A program made the translations under genes and the position numbers. A DNA stretch of 64,000 bases from Sipunculus nudus (Eukaryota; Annelida; Sipuncula; Golfingiida; Sipunculidae), in assembly GCA_026874595.1 (NCBI GenBank), contig CM049308.1, positions 96,210,624-96,274,623 of the forward strand. The letters run 5' to 3'. Position 1 is the stretch's first letter. Each line of letters opens with the position of its first letter. This document shows positions 36,201 to 51,174 of the stretch, in pieces. Below the pieces are notes generated by a model that was not told where the DNA came from, made no database searches, and saw nothing but the letters and a program-made list of their open reading frames with translations.

Positions 36201-39200
36201 TGCCCTCAATCCTCTAGGTCCTCTAGTTGACTAAACACTGTAGTTATGTCAGTTTACTGATGCCCTCAATCCTCTAGGTTACCTGGTCAACTGATCACAT
36301 TATAAAGGTCAGTACCAGTATACATGCCCTCACTCCTCTAAGTCACCTATTCAGCTGAACACTGAAGTTATGTCAGTATACAGATGCCCTCACTCCTTTA
36401 GGTCACCTATTCAGCTGATCACTGTAGTTATGTCAGTATACAGATGCCCTAACTCCTCTAGGTCCTCTAGTTGACTAAACACTGTAGTTCTGTCAGTTTA
36501 CTGATGCCCTCAATCCTCTAGGTTACCTGGTCAACTGATCACATTATAAAGGTCAGTACCAGCATACATGCCCTCACTCCTCTAAGTCACCTATTCAGCT
36601 GAACACTGAAGTTATGTCAGTATACAGATGCCCTCACTCCTTTAGGTCACCTAGTCGACTATTCACTGTAGTTATGTCATTATACAGATGCCCTCAATCC
36701 TCTAGGTCCTCTAGTTGACTAAACACTGTAGTTATGTCAGTTTACTGATGCCCTCAATCCTCTAGGTTACCTGGTCAACTGATCACATTATAAAGGTCAG
36801 TACCAGTATACATGCCCTCACTCCTCTAAGTCACCTATTTAGCTGAACACTGAAGTTATGTCAGTATACAGATGCCCTCACTCCTCTAGGTCACCTAGTT
36901 GACTATTCACTGTAGTTATGTCATTATACAGATGCCCTCAATCCTCTAGGTCCTCTAGTTGACTAAACACTGTAGTTATGTCAGTTTACTGATGCCCTCC
37001 ATCCTCTAGGTTACCTGGTCAACTGATCACATTATTAAGGTCAGTACCAGTATACATGCCCTCACTCCTCTAAGTCACCTATTCAGCTGAACACTGAAGT
37101 TATGTCAGTATACAGATGCCCTAACTCCTCTAGGTCCTCTAGTTGACTAAACACTGTAGTTCTGTCAGTTTACTGATGCCCTCAATCCTCTAGGTTACCT
37201 GGTCAACTGATCACATTATAAAGGTCAGTACCAGTATACATGCCCTCACTCCTCTAAGTCACCTATTCAGCTGAACACTGAAGTTATGTCAGTATACAGA
37301 TGCCCTCACTCCTTTAGGTCACCTAGTCGACTATTCACTGTAGTTATGTCATTATACAGATGCCCTCAATCCTCTAGGTCCTCTAGTTGACTAAACACTG
37401 TAGTTATGTCAGTTTACTGATGCCCTCAATCCTCTAGGTTACCTGGTCAACTGATCACATTATAAAGGTCAGTACCAGTATACATGCCCTCACTCCTCTA
37501 AGTCACCTATTCAGCTGAACACTGAAGTTATGTCAGTATACAGATGCCCTCACTCCTCTAGGTCACCTAGTTGACTATTCACTGTAGTTATGTCATTATA
37601 CAGATGCCCTCAATCCTCTAGGTCCTCTAGTTGGCTAAACACTGTAGTTATGTCAGTTTACTGATGCCCTCAATCCTCTAGGTTACCTGGTCAACTGAAC
37701 ACATAATTAAGGTCAGTACCAGTATACATGCCCTCACTCCTCTAAGTCACCTATTCAGCTGAACACTGAAGTTATGTCAGTATACAGATGCCCTAACTCC
37801 TCTAGGTCCTCTAGTTGACTAAACACTGTAGTTCTGTCAGTTTACTGATGCCCTCAATCCTCTAGGTTACCTGGTCAACTGATCACATTATAAAGGTCAG
37901 TACCAGTATACATGCCCTCACTCCTCTAAGTCACCTATTCAGCTGAACACTGAAGTTATGTCAGTATACAGATGCCCTCACTCCTTTAGGTCACCTAGTC
38001 GACTATTCACTGTAGTTATGTCATTATACAGATGCCCTCAATCCTCTAGGTCCTCTAGTTGACTAAACACTGTAGTTATGTCAGTTTACTGATGCCCTCA
38101 ATCCTCTAGGTTACCTGGTCAACTGATCACATTATAAAGGTCAGTACCAGTATACATGCCCTCACTCCTCAAAGTCACCTATTCAGCTGAACACTGAAGT
38201 TATGTCAGTATACAGATGCCCTCACTCCTCTAGGTCCTCTGGTTGACTTAACACTGTAGTTATGTCAGTTTACTGATGCCCTCAATCCTCTAGGTTACCT
38301 GGTCAACTGATCACATTATAAAGGTCAGTACCAGTATACATGCCCTCTCCTCTAAGTCACCTATTCAGCTGAACACTGTAGTTATGTCATTATACAGATG
38401 CCCTCACTGCTCTAGGTCACCTATTCAGCTGATCACTGTAGTTATGTCAGTATACTGAATTACTGATGCCCTCAATCCTCTAGGTTACTTAGTCAACTTA
38501 ACAGTGTAGTTATGTCATGTTACAGATTCCCTCACTCCTCTAGGTCACCTAGTCGACTATTCGCTGTAGTTATGTCAGTTTACTAATGCCCTCACTCCTC
38601 TAGGTCACCTAGTCAACTAATCACTGTAGTTATGTCATTATACAGATGCCCTTACTCCTCTAGGTCACCTAGTTGACTATTCACTGTAGTTATGTCATTA
38701 TACAGATGCCCTCAATCCTCTAGGTCCTCTAGTTGACTAAACACTGTAGTTATGTCAGTTTACTGATGCCCTCAATCCTCTAGGTTACCTGGTCAACTGA
38801 TCACATTATAAAGGTCAGTACCAGTATACATGCCCTCACTCCTCTAAGTCACCTATTCAGCTGAACACTGAAGTTATGTCAGTATACAGATGCCCTCACT
38901 CCTTTAGGTCACCTATTCAGCTGATCACTGTAGTTATGTCAGTATACAGATGCCCTAACTCCTCTAGGTCCTCTAGTTGACTAAACACTGTAGTTCTGTC
39001 AGTTTACTGATGCCCTCAATCCTCTAGGTTACCTGGTCAACTGATCACATTATAAAGGTCAGTACCAGTATACATGCCCTCACTCCTCTAAGTCACCTAT
39101 TCAGCTGAACACTGAAGTTATGTCAGTATACAGATGCCCTCACTCCTTTAGGTCACCTAGTCGACTATTCACTGTAGTTATGTCATTATACAGATGCCCT

Positions 39201-41519
39201 CAATCCTCTAGGTCCTCTAGTTGACTAAACACTGTAGTTATGTCAGTTTACTGATGCCCTCAATCCTCTAGGTTACCTGGTCAACTGATCACATTATAAA
39301 GGTCAGTACCAGTATACATGCCCTCACTCCTCTAAGTCACCTATTCAGCTGAACACTGAAGTTATGTCAGTATACAGATGCCCTCACTCCTCTAGGTCAC
39401 CTAGTTGACTATTCACTGTAGTTATGTCATTATACAGATGCCCTCAATCCTCTAGGTCCTCTAGTTGACTAAACACTGTAGTTATGTCAGTTTACTGATG
39501 CCCTCAATCCTCTAGGTTACCTGGTCAACTGATCACATTATAAAGGTCAGTACCAGTATACATGCCCTCACTCCTCAAAGTCACCTATTCAGCTGAACAC
39601 TGAAGTTATGTCAGTATACAGATGCCCTCACTCCTTTAGGTCACCTAGTCAACTAATCACTGTAGTTATGTCATTATACAGATGCCCTCACTCCTCTAGG
39701 TCACCTAGTTGACTATTCACTGTAGTTATGTCATTATACAGATGCCCTCAATCCTCTAGGTCCTCTAGTTGACTAAACACTGTAGTTATGTCAGTTTACT
39801 GATGCCCTAAATCCTCTAGGTTACCTGGTCAACTGATCACATTATAAAGGTCAGTACCAGTATACATGCCCTCACTCCTCTAAGTCACCTAGTCAAATAA
39901 TCACTGTATTTATGTCATTATACAGATGCCCTCACTCCTCTAGGTCACCTAGTTGACTATTCACTGTAGTTATGTCATTATACAGATGCCCTCACTCCTC
40001 TAGGTCACCTAGTCAACTAATCACTGTAGTTATGTCATTATACAGATGCCCTCACTCCTCTAGGTCACCTAGTTGACTATTCACTGTAGTTATGCCATTA
40101 TACAGATGCCCTCAATCCTCTAGGTCCTCTAGTTGACTAAACACTGTAGTTATGTCAGTTTACTGATGCCCTCAATCCTCTAGGTTACCTGGTCAACTGA
40201 TCACATTATAAAGGTCAGTACCAGTATACATGCCCTCACTCCTCTAAGTCACCTATTCAGCTGAACACTGAAGTTATGTCAGTATACAGATGCCCTAACT
40301 CCTCTAGGTCCTCTAGTTGACTAAACACTGTAGTTATGTCAGTTTACTGATGCCCTCAATCCTCTAGGTTACCTGGTCAACTGATCACATTATAAAAGGT
40401 CAGTACCAGTATACATGCCCTCACTCCTCTAAGTCACCTATTCAGCTGAACACTGAAGTTATGTCAGTATACAGATGCCCTCACTCCTTTAGGTCACCTA
40501 GTCGACTATTCACTGTAGTTATGTCATTATACAGATGCCCTCAATCCTCTAGGTCCTCTAGTTGACTAAACACTGTAGTTATGTCAGTTTACTGATGCCC
40601 TCAATCCTCTAGGTTACCTGGTCAACTGATCACATTATTAAGGTCAGTACCAGTATACATGCCCTCACTCCTCTAAGTCACCTATTCAGCTAAACACTGA
40701 AGTTATGTCAGTATACAGATGCCCTCACTCCTCTAGGTCACCTAGTTGACTATTCACTGTAGTTATGTCATTATACAGATGCCCTCAATCCTCTAGGTCC
40801 TCTAGTTGAATGAACACTGTAGTTATGTCAGTTTACTGATGCCCTCAATCCTCTAGGTTACCTGGGCAACTGATCACATTATTAAGGTCAGTACCAGTAT
40901 ACATGCCCTCACTCCTCTAAGTCACCTATTCAGCTGAACACTGAAGTTATGTCAGTATACAGATGCCCTAACTCCTCTAGGTCCTCTAGTTGACTAAACA
41001 CTGTAGTTCTGTCAGTTTACTGATGCCCTCAATCCTCTAGGTTACCTGGTCAACTGATCACATTATAAAGGTCAGTACCAGTATACATGCCCTCACTCCT
41101 CTAAGTCACCTATTCAGCTGAACACTGAAGTTATGTCAGTATACAGATGCCCTCACTCCTTTAGGTCACCTAGTCGACTATTCACTGTAGTTATGTCATT
41201 ATACAGATGCCCTTAATCCTCTAGGTCCTCTAGTTGACTTAACACTGTAGTTATGTCAGTTTACTGATGCCCTCAATCCTCTAGGTTACCTGGTCAACTG
41301 ATCACATTATAAAGGTCAGTACCAGTATACATGCCCTCACTCCTCAAAGTCACCTATTCAGCTGAACACTGAAGTTATGTCAGTATACAGATGCCCTCAC
41401 TCCTCTAGGTCCTCTAGTTGACTAAACACTGTAGTTATGTCAGTTTACTGATGCCCTCAATCCTCTAGGTTACCTGGTCAACTGATCACATTATAAAGGT
41501 CAGTACCAGTATACATGCC
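33211..41519. repeat. Satellite super-unit 2 (full, 8,309 bp)
   Basis: Landmarks a at 33211, c at 35931, b at 38345. The next unit has a at 41520, c at 44240, b at 46654; every landmark is displaced by exactly 8,309 bases. Differences between units are rare single bases (for example GTTATGTCAG versus GTTATGACAG near 43763). Confidence 0.88.
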
Positions 41520-44500
41520 CTCTCCTCTAAGTCACCTATTCAGCTGAACACTGTAGTTATGTCATTATACAGATGCCCTCACTCCTCTAGGTCACCTATT
41601 CAGCTGATCACTGTAGTTATGTCAGTATACTGAATTACTGATGCCCTCAATCCTCTAGGTTTCTTAGTCAACTTATCACTGTAGTTATGTCATGTTACAG
41701 ATTCCCTCACTCCTCTAGGTCACCTAGTCGACTATTCGCTGTAGTTATGTCAGTTTACTAATGCCCTCACTCCTCTAGGTCACCTAGTCAACTAATCACT
41801 GTAGTACTGTCATTATACAGATGCCCTCACTCCTCTAGGTCACCTAGTTGACTATTCACTGTAGTTATGTCATTATACAGATGCCCTCAATCCTCTAGGT
41901 CCTCTAGTTGACTAAACACTGTAGTTATGTCAGTTTACTGATGCCCTCAATCCTCTAGGTTACCTGGTCAACTGATCACATTATAAAGGTCAGTACCAGT
42001 ATACATGCCCTCACTCCTCTAAGTCACCTATTCAGCTGAACACTGAAGTTATGTCAGTATACAGATGCCCTCACTCCTTTAGGTCACCTATTCAGCTGAT
42101 CACTGTAGTTATGTCAGTATACAGATGCCCTAACTCCTCTAGGTCCTCTAGTTGACTAAACACTGTAGTTCTGTCAGTTTACTGATGCCCTCAATCCTCT
42201 AGGTTACCTGGTCAACTGATCACATTATAAAGGTCAGTACCAGTATACATGCCCTCACTCCTCTAAGTCACCTATTCAGCTGAACACTGAAGTTATGTCA
42301 GTATACAGATGCCCTCACTCCTTTAGGTCACCTAGTCGACTATTCACTGTAGTTATGTCATTATACAGATGCCCTCAATCCTCTAGGTCCTCTAGTTGAC
42401 TAAACACTGTAGTTATGTCAGTTTACTGATGCCCTCAATCCTCTAGGTTACCTGGTCAACTGATCACATTATAAAGGTCAGTACCAGTATACATGCCCTC
42501 ACTCCTCTAAGTCACCTATTTAGCTGAACACTGAAGTTATGTCAGTATACAGATGCCCTCACTCCTCTAGGTCACCTAGTTGACTATTCACTGTAGTTAT
42601 GTCATTATACAGATGCCCTCAATCCTCTAGGTCCTCTAGTTGACTAAACACTGTAGTTATGTCAGTTTACTGATGCCCTCCATCCTCTAGGTTACCTGGT
42701 CAACTGATCACATTATTAAGGTCAGTACCAGTATACATGCCCTCACTCCTCTAAGTCACCTATTCAGCTGAACACTGAAGTTATGTCAGTATACAGATGC
42801 CCTAACTCCTCTAGGTCCTCTAGTTGACTAAACACTGTAGTTCTGTCAGTTTACTGATGCCCTCAATCCTCTAGGTTACCTGGTCAACTGATCACATTAT
42901 AAAGGTCAGTACCAGTATACATGCCCTCACTCCTCTAAGTCACCTATTCAGCTGAACACTGAAGTTATGTCAGTATACAGATGCCCTCACTCCTTTAGGT
43001 CACCTAGTCGACTATTCACTGTAGTTATGTCATTATACAGATGCCCTCAATCCTCTAGGTCCTCTAGTTGACTAAACACTGTAGTTATGTCAGTTTACTG
43101 ATGCCCTCAATCCTCTAGGTTACCTGGTCAACTGATCACATTATAAAGGTCAGTACCAGTATACATGCCCTCACTCCTCTAAGTCACCTATTCAGCTGAA
43201 CACTGAAGTTATGTCAGTATACAGATGCCCTCACTCCTCTAGGTCACCTAGTTGACTATTCACTGTAGTTATGTCATTATACAGATGCCCTCAATCCTCT
43301 AGGTCCTCTAGTTGACTAAACACTGTAGTTATGTCAGTTTACTGATGCCCTCAATCCTCTAGGTTACCTGGTCAACTGATCACATTATAAAGGTCAGTAC
43401 CAGTATACATGCCCTCACTCCTCAAAGTCACCTATTCAGCTGAACACTGAAGTTATGTCAGTATACAGATGCCCTCACTCCTTTAGGTCACCTAGTCAAC
43501 TAATCACTGTAGTTATGTCATTATACAGATGCCCTCACTCCTCTAGGTCACCTAGTTGACTATTCACTGTAGTTATGTCATTATACAGATGCCCTCAATC
43601 CTCTAGGTCCTCTAGTTGACTAAACACTGTAGTTATGTCAGTTTACTGATGCCCTCAATCCTCTAGGTTACCTGGTCAACTGAACACATAATTAAGGTCA
43701 GTACCAGTATACATGCCCTCACTCCTCTAAGTCACCTATTCAGCTGAACACTGAAGTTATGACAGTATACAGATGCCCTAACTCCTCTAGGTCCTCTAGT
43801 TGACTAAACACTGTAGTTCTGTCAGTTTACTGATGCCCTCAATCCTCTAGGTTACCTGGTCAACTGATCACATTATAAAGGTCAGTACCAGTATACATGC
43901 CCTCACTCCTCTAAGTCACCTATTCAGCTGAACACTGAAGTTATGTCAGTATACAGATGCCCTCACTCCTTTAGGTCACCTAGTCGACTATTCACTGTAG
44001 TTATGTCATTATACAGATGCCCTCAATCCTCTAGGTCCTCTAGTTGACTAAACACTGTAGTTATGTCAGTTTACTGATGCCCTCAATCCTCTAGGTTACC
44101 TGGTCAACTGATCACATTATAAAGGTCAGTACCAGTATACATGCCCTCACTCCTCAAAGTCACCTATTCAGCTGAACACTGAAGTTATGTCAGTATACAG
44201 ATGCCCTCACTCCTCTAGGTCCTCTAGTTGACTTAACACTATAGTTATGTCAGTATACTGAATTACTGATGCCCTCAATCCTCTAGGTTACTTAGTCAAC
44301 TTATCACTGTAGTTATGTCATGTTACAGATTCCCTCACTCCTCTAGGTCACCTAGTCGACTATTCGCTGTAGTTATGTCAGTTTACTAATGCCCTCACTC
44401 CTCTAGGTCACCTAGTCAACTAATCACTGTAGTACTGTCATTATACAGATGCCCTCACTCCTCTAGGTCACCTAGTTGACTATTCACTGTAGTTATGTCA

Positions 44501-47500
44501 TTATACAGATGCCCTCAATCCTCTAGGTCCTCTAGTTGACTAAACACTGTAGTTATGTCAGTTTACTGATGCCCTCAATCCTCTAGGTTACCTGGTCAAC
44601 TGATCACATTATAAAGGTCAGTACCAGTATACATGCCCTCACTCCTCTAAGTCACCTATTCAGCTGAACACTGAAGTTATGTCAGTATACAGATGCCCTC
44701 ACTCCTTTAGGTCACCTATTCAGCTGATCACTGTAGTTATGTCAGTATACAGATGCCCTAACTCCTCTAGGTCCTCTAGTTGACTAAACACTGTAGTTCT
44801 GTCAGTTTACTGATGCCCTCAATCCTCTAGGTTACCTGGTCAACTGATCACATTATAAAGGTCAGTACCAGTATACATGCCCTCACTCCTCTAAGTCACC
44901 TATTCAGCTGAACACTGAAGTTATGTCAGTATACAGATGCCCTCACTCCTTTAGGTCACCTAGTCGACTATTCACTGTAGTTATGTCATTATACAGATGC
45001 CCTCAATCCTCTAGGTCCTCTAGTTGACTAAACACTGTAGTTATGTCAGTTTACTGATGCCCTCAATCCTCTAGGTTACCTGGTCAACTGATCACATTAT
45101 AAAGGTCAGTACCAGTATACATGCCCTCACTCCTCTAAGTCACCTATTTAGCTGAACACTGAAGTTATGTCAGTATACAGATGCCCTCACTCCTCTAGGT
45201 CACCTAGTTGACTATTCACTGTAGTTATGTCATTATACAGATGCCCTCAATCCTCTAGGTCCTCTAGTTGACTAAACACTGTAGTTATGTCAGTTTACTG
45301 ATGCCCTCCATCCTCTAGGTTACCTGGTCAACTGATCACATTATTAAGGTCAGTACCAGTATACATGCCCTCACTCCTCTAAGTCACCTATTCAGCTGAA
45401 CACTGAAGTTATGTCAGTATACAGATGCCCTAACTCCTCTAGGTCCTCTAGTTGACTAAACACTGTAGTTCTGTCAGTTTACTGATGCCCTCAATCCTCT
45501 AGGTTACCTGGTCAACTGATCACATTATAAAGGTCAGTACCAGTATACATGCCCTCACTCCTCTAAGTCACCTATTCAGCTGAACACTGAAGTTATGTCA
45601 GTATACAGATGCCCTCACTCCTTTAGGTCACCTAGTCGACTATTCACTGTAGTTATGTCATTATACAGATGCCCTCAATCCTCTAGGTCCTCTAGTTGAC
45701 TAAACACTGTAGTTATGTCAGTTTACTGATGCCCTCAATCCTCTAGGTTACCTGGTCAACTGATCACATTATAAAGGTCAGTACCAGTATACATGCCCTC
45801 ACTCCTCTAAGTCACCTATTCAGCTGAACACTGAAGTTATGTCAGTATACAGATGCCCTCACTCCTCTAGGTCACCTAGTTGACTATTCACTGTAGTTAT
45901 GTCATTATACAGATGCCCTCAATCCTCTAGGTCCTCTAGTTGGCTAAACACTGTAGTTATGTCAGTTTACTGATGCCCTCAATCCTCTAGGTTACCTGGT
46001 CAACTGAACACATAATTAAGGTCAGTACCAGTATACATGCCCTCACTCCTCTAAGTCACCTATTCAGCTGAACACTGAAGTTATGTCAGTATACAGATGC
46101 CCTAACTCCTCTAGGTCCTCTAGTTGACTAAACACTGTAGTTCTGTCAGTTTACTGATGCCCTCAATCCTCTAGGTTACCTGGTCAACTGATCACATTAT
46201 AAAGGTCAGTACCAGTATACATGCCCTCACTCCTCTAAGTCACCTATTCAGCTGAACACTGAAGTTATGTCAGTATACAGATGCCCTCACTCCTTTAGGT
46301 CACCTAGTCGACTATTCACTGTAGTTATGTCATTATACAGATGCCCTCAATCCTCTAGGTCCTCTAGTTGACTAAACACTGTAGTTATGTCAGTTTACTG
46401 ATGCCCTCAATCCTCTAGGTTACCTGGTCAACTGATCACATTATAAAGGTCAGTACCAGTATACATGCCCTCACTCCTCAAAGTCACCTATTCAGCTGAA
46501 CACTGAAGTTATGTCAGTATACAGATGCCCTCACTCCTCTAGGTCCTCTGGTTGACTTAACACTGTAGTTATGTCAGTTTACTGATGCCCTCAATCCTCT
46601 AGGTTACCTGGTCAACTGATCACATTATAAAGGTCAGTACCAGTATACATGCCCTCTCCTCTAAGTCACCTATTCAGCTGAACACTGTAGTTATGTCATT
46701 ATACAGATGCCCTCACTGCTCTAGGTCACCTATTCAGCTGATCACTGTAGTTATGTCAGTATACTGAATTACTGATGCCCTCAATCCTCTAGGTTACTTA
46801 GTCAACTTAACACTGTAGTTATGTCATGTTACAGATTCCCTCACTCCTCTAGGTCACCTAGTCGACTATTCGCTGTAGTTATGTCAGTTTACTAATGCCC
46901 TCACTCCTCTAGGTCACCTAGTCAACTAATCACTGTAGTTATGTCATTATACAGATGCCCTTACTCCTCTAGGTCACCTAGTTGACTATTCACTGTAGTT
47001 ATGTCATTATACAGATGCCCTCAATCCTCTAGGTCCTCTAGTTGACTAAACACTGTAGTTATGTCAGTTTACTGATGCCCTCAATCCTCTAGGTTACCTG
47101 GTCAACTGATCACATTATAAAGGTCAGTACCAGTATACATGCCCTCACTCCTCTAAGTCACCTATTCAGCTGAACACTGAAGTTATGTCAGTATACAGAT
47201 GCCCTCACTCCTTTAGGTCACCTATTCAGCTGATCACTGTAGTTATGTCAGTATACAGATGCCCTAACTCCTCTAGGTCCTCTAGTTGACTAAACACTGT
47301 AGTTCTGTCAGTTTACTGATGCCCTCAATCCTCTAGGTTACCTGGTCAACTGATCACATTATAAAGGTCAGTACCAGTATACATGCCCTCACTCCTCTAA
47401 GTCACCTATTCAGCTGAACACTGAAGTTATGTCAGTATACAGATGCCCTCACTCCTTTAGGTCACCTAGTCGACTATTCACTGTAGTTATGTCATTATAC

Positions 47501-50500
47501 AGATGCCCTCAATCCTCTAGGTCCTCTAGTTGACTAAACACTGTAGTTATGTCAGTTTACTGATGCCCTCAATCCTCTAGGTTACCTGGTCAACTGATCA
47601 CATTATAAAGGTCAGTACCAGTATACATGCCCTCACTCCTCTAAGTCACCTATTCAGCTGAACACTGAAGTTATGTCAGTATACAGATGCCCTCACTCCT
47701 CTAGGTCACCTAGTTGACTATTCACTGTAGTTATGTCATTATACAGATGCCCTCAATCCTCTAGGTCCTCTAGTTGACTAAACACTGTAGTTATGTCAGT
47801 TTACTGATGCCCTCAATCCTCTAGGTTACCTGGTCAACTGATCACATTATTAAGGTCAGTACCAGTATACATGCCCTCACTCCTCTAAGTCACCTATTCA
47901 GCTGAACACTGAAGTTATGTCAGTATACAGATGCCCTAACTCCTCTAGGTCCTCTAGTTGACTAAACACTGTAGTTCTGTCAGTTTACTGATGCCCTCAA
48001 TCCTCTAGGTTACCTGGTCAACTGATCACATTATAAAGGTCAGTACCAGTATACATGCCCTCACTCCTCTAAGTCACCTATTCAGCTGAACACTGAAGTT
48101 ATGTCAGTATACAGATGCCCTCACTCCTTTAGGTCACCTAGTCGACTATTCACTGTAGTTATGTCATTATACAGATGCCCTCAATCCTCTAGGTCCTCTA
48201 GTTGACTAAACACTGTAGTTATGTCAGTTTACTGATGCCCTCACTCCTCTAGGTTACCTGGTCAACTGATCACATTATAAAGGTCAGTACCAGTATACAT
48301 GCCCTCACTCCTCTAAGTCACCTATTCAGCTGAACACTGAAGTTATGTCAGTATACAGATGCCCTAACTCCTCTAGGTCCTCTAGTTGACTAAACACTGT
48401 AGTTCTGTCAGTTTACTGATGCCCTCAATCCTCTAGGTTACCTGGTCAACTGATCACATTATAAAGGTCAGTACCAGTATACATGCCCTCACTCCTCTAA
48501 GTCACCTATTTAGCTGAACACTGAAGTTATGTCAGTATACAGATGCCCTCACTCCTTTAGGTCACCTAGTCGACTATTCACTGTAGTTATGTCATTATAC
48601 AGATGCCCTCAATCCTCTAGGACCTCTAGTTGACTAAACACTGTAGTTATGTCAGTTTACTGATGCCCTCAATCCTCTAGGTTACCTGGTCAACTGATCA
48701 CATTATAAAGGTCAGTACCAGTATACATGCCCTCACTCCTCTAAGTCACCTATTTAGCTGAACACTGAAGTTATGTCAGTATACAGATGCCCTCACTCCT
48801 CTAGGTCACCTAGTTGACTATTCACTGTAGTTATGTCATTATACAGATGCCCTCAATCCTCTAGGTCCTCTAGTTGACTAAACACTGTAGTTATGCAGTT
48901 TACTGATGCCCTCAATCCTCTAGGTTACCTGGTCAACTGATCACATTATTAAGGTCAGTACCAGTATACATGCCCTCACTCCTCTAAGTCACCTATTCAG
49001 CTGAACACTGAAGTTATGTCAGTATACAGATGCCCTAACTCCTCTAGGTCCTCTAGTTGACTAAACACTGTAGTTATGTCAGTTTACTGATGCCCTCAAT
49101 CCTCTAGGTTACCTGGTCAACTGATCACATTATAAAGGTCAGTACCAGTATACATGCCCTCACTCCTCTAAGTCACCTATTCAGCTGAACACTGAAGTTA
49201 TGTCAGTATACAGATGCCCTCACTCCTTTAGGTCACCTAGTCGACTATTCACTGTAGTAATGTCATTATACAGATGCCCTCAATCCTCTAGGTCCTCTAG
49301 TTGACTAAACACTGTAGTTCTGTCAGTTTACTGATGCCCTCAATCCTCTAGGTTACCTGGTCAACTGATCACATTATAAAGGTCAGTACCAGTATACATG
49401 CCCTCACTCCTCTAAGTCACCTATTCAGCTGAACACTGAAGTTATGTCAGTATACAGATGCCCTCACTCCTTTAGGTCACCTAGTCGACTATTCACTGTA
49501 GTTATGTCATTATACAGATGCCCTCAATCCTCTAGGTCCTCTAGTTGACTAAACACTGTAGTTATGTCAGTTTACTGATGCCCTCAATCCTCTAGGTTAC
49601 CTGGTCAACTGATCACATTATAAAGGTCAGTACCAGTATACATGCCCTCACTCCTCTAAGTCACCTATTTAGCTGAACACTGAAGTTATGTCAGTATACA
49701 GATGCCCTCACTCCTCTAGGTCACCTAGTTGACTATTCACTGTAGTTATGTCATCATACAGATGCCCTCAATCCTCTAGGTCCTCTAGTTGACTAAACAC
49801 TGTAGTTATGTCAGTTTACTGATGCCCTCAATCCTCTAGGTTACCTGGTCAACTGATCACATTATTAAGGTCAGTACCAGTATACATGCCCTCACTCCTC
49901 TAAGTCACCTATTCAGCTGAACACTGAAGTTATGTCAGTATACAGATGCCCTAACTCCTCTAGGTCCTCTAGTTGACTAAACACTGTAGTTCTGTCAGTT
50001 TACTGATGCCCTCAATCCTCTAGGTTACCTGGTCAACTGATCACATTATAAAGGTCAGTACCAGTATACATGCCCTCACTCCTCTAAGTCACCTATTCAG
50101 CTGAACACTGAAGTTATGTCAGTATACAGATGCCCTCACTCCTTTAGGTCACCTAGTCGACTATTCACTGTAGTTATGTCATTATACAGATGCCCTCAAT
50201 CCTCTAGGTCCTCTAGTTGACTAAACACTGTAGTTATGTCAGTTTACTGATGCCCTCAATCCTCTAGGTTACCTGGTCAACTGATCACATTATAAAGGTC
50301 AGTACCAGTATACATGCCCTCACTCCTCTAAGTCACCTATTCAGCTGAACACTGAAGTTATGTCAGTATACAGATGCCCTCACTCCTCTAGGTCACCTAG
50401 TTGACTATTCACTGTAGTTATGTCATTATACAGATGCCCTCAATCCTCTAGGTCCTCTAGTTGACTAAACACTGTAGTTATGTCAGTTTACTGATGCCCT

Positions 50501-51174
50501 CAATCCTCTAGGTTACCTGGTCAACTGAACACATAATTAAGGTCAGTACCAGTATACATGCCCTCACTCCTCTAAGTCACCTATTCAGCTGAACACTGAA
50601 GTTATGTCAGTATACAGATGCCCTAACTCCTCTAGGTCCTCTAGTTGACTAAACACTGTAGTTCTGTCAGTTTACTGATGCCCTCAATCCTCTAGGTTAC
50701 CTGGTCAACTGATCACATTATAAAGGTCAGTACCAGTATACATGCCCTCACTCCTCTAAGTCACCTATTCAGCTGAACACTGAAGTTATGTCAGTATACA
50801 GATGCCCTCACTCCTTTAGGTCACCTAGTCGACTATTCACTGTAGTTATGTCATTATACAGATGCCCTCAATCCTCTAGGTCCTCTAGTTGACTAAACAC
50901 TGTAGTTATGTCAGTTTACTGATGCCCTCAATCCTCTAGGTTACCTGGTCAACTGATCACATTATAAAGGTCAGTACCAGTATACATGCCCTCACTCCTC
51001 AAAGTCACCTATTCAGCTGAACACTGAAGTTATGTCAGTATACAGATGCCCTCACTCCTCTAGGTCCTCTAGTTGACTAAACACTGTAGTTATGTCAGTT
51101 TACTGATGCCCTCAATCCTCTAGGTTACCTGGTCAACTGATCACATTATAAAGGTCAGTACCAGTATACATGCC
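41520..51174. repeat. Satellite super-unit 3 with a different right part
   Basis: It follows super-unit 2 with an exact 8,309-base shift through landmark b (46654). Beyond it, a second periodicity of 4,521 bases takes over: b recurs at 51175, CTCACTCCTCTAGGTTACC at 48240 and 52761, and the one-base deletion TTATGCAGTT at 48891 and 53412. Confidence 0.8.
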
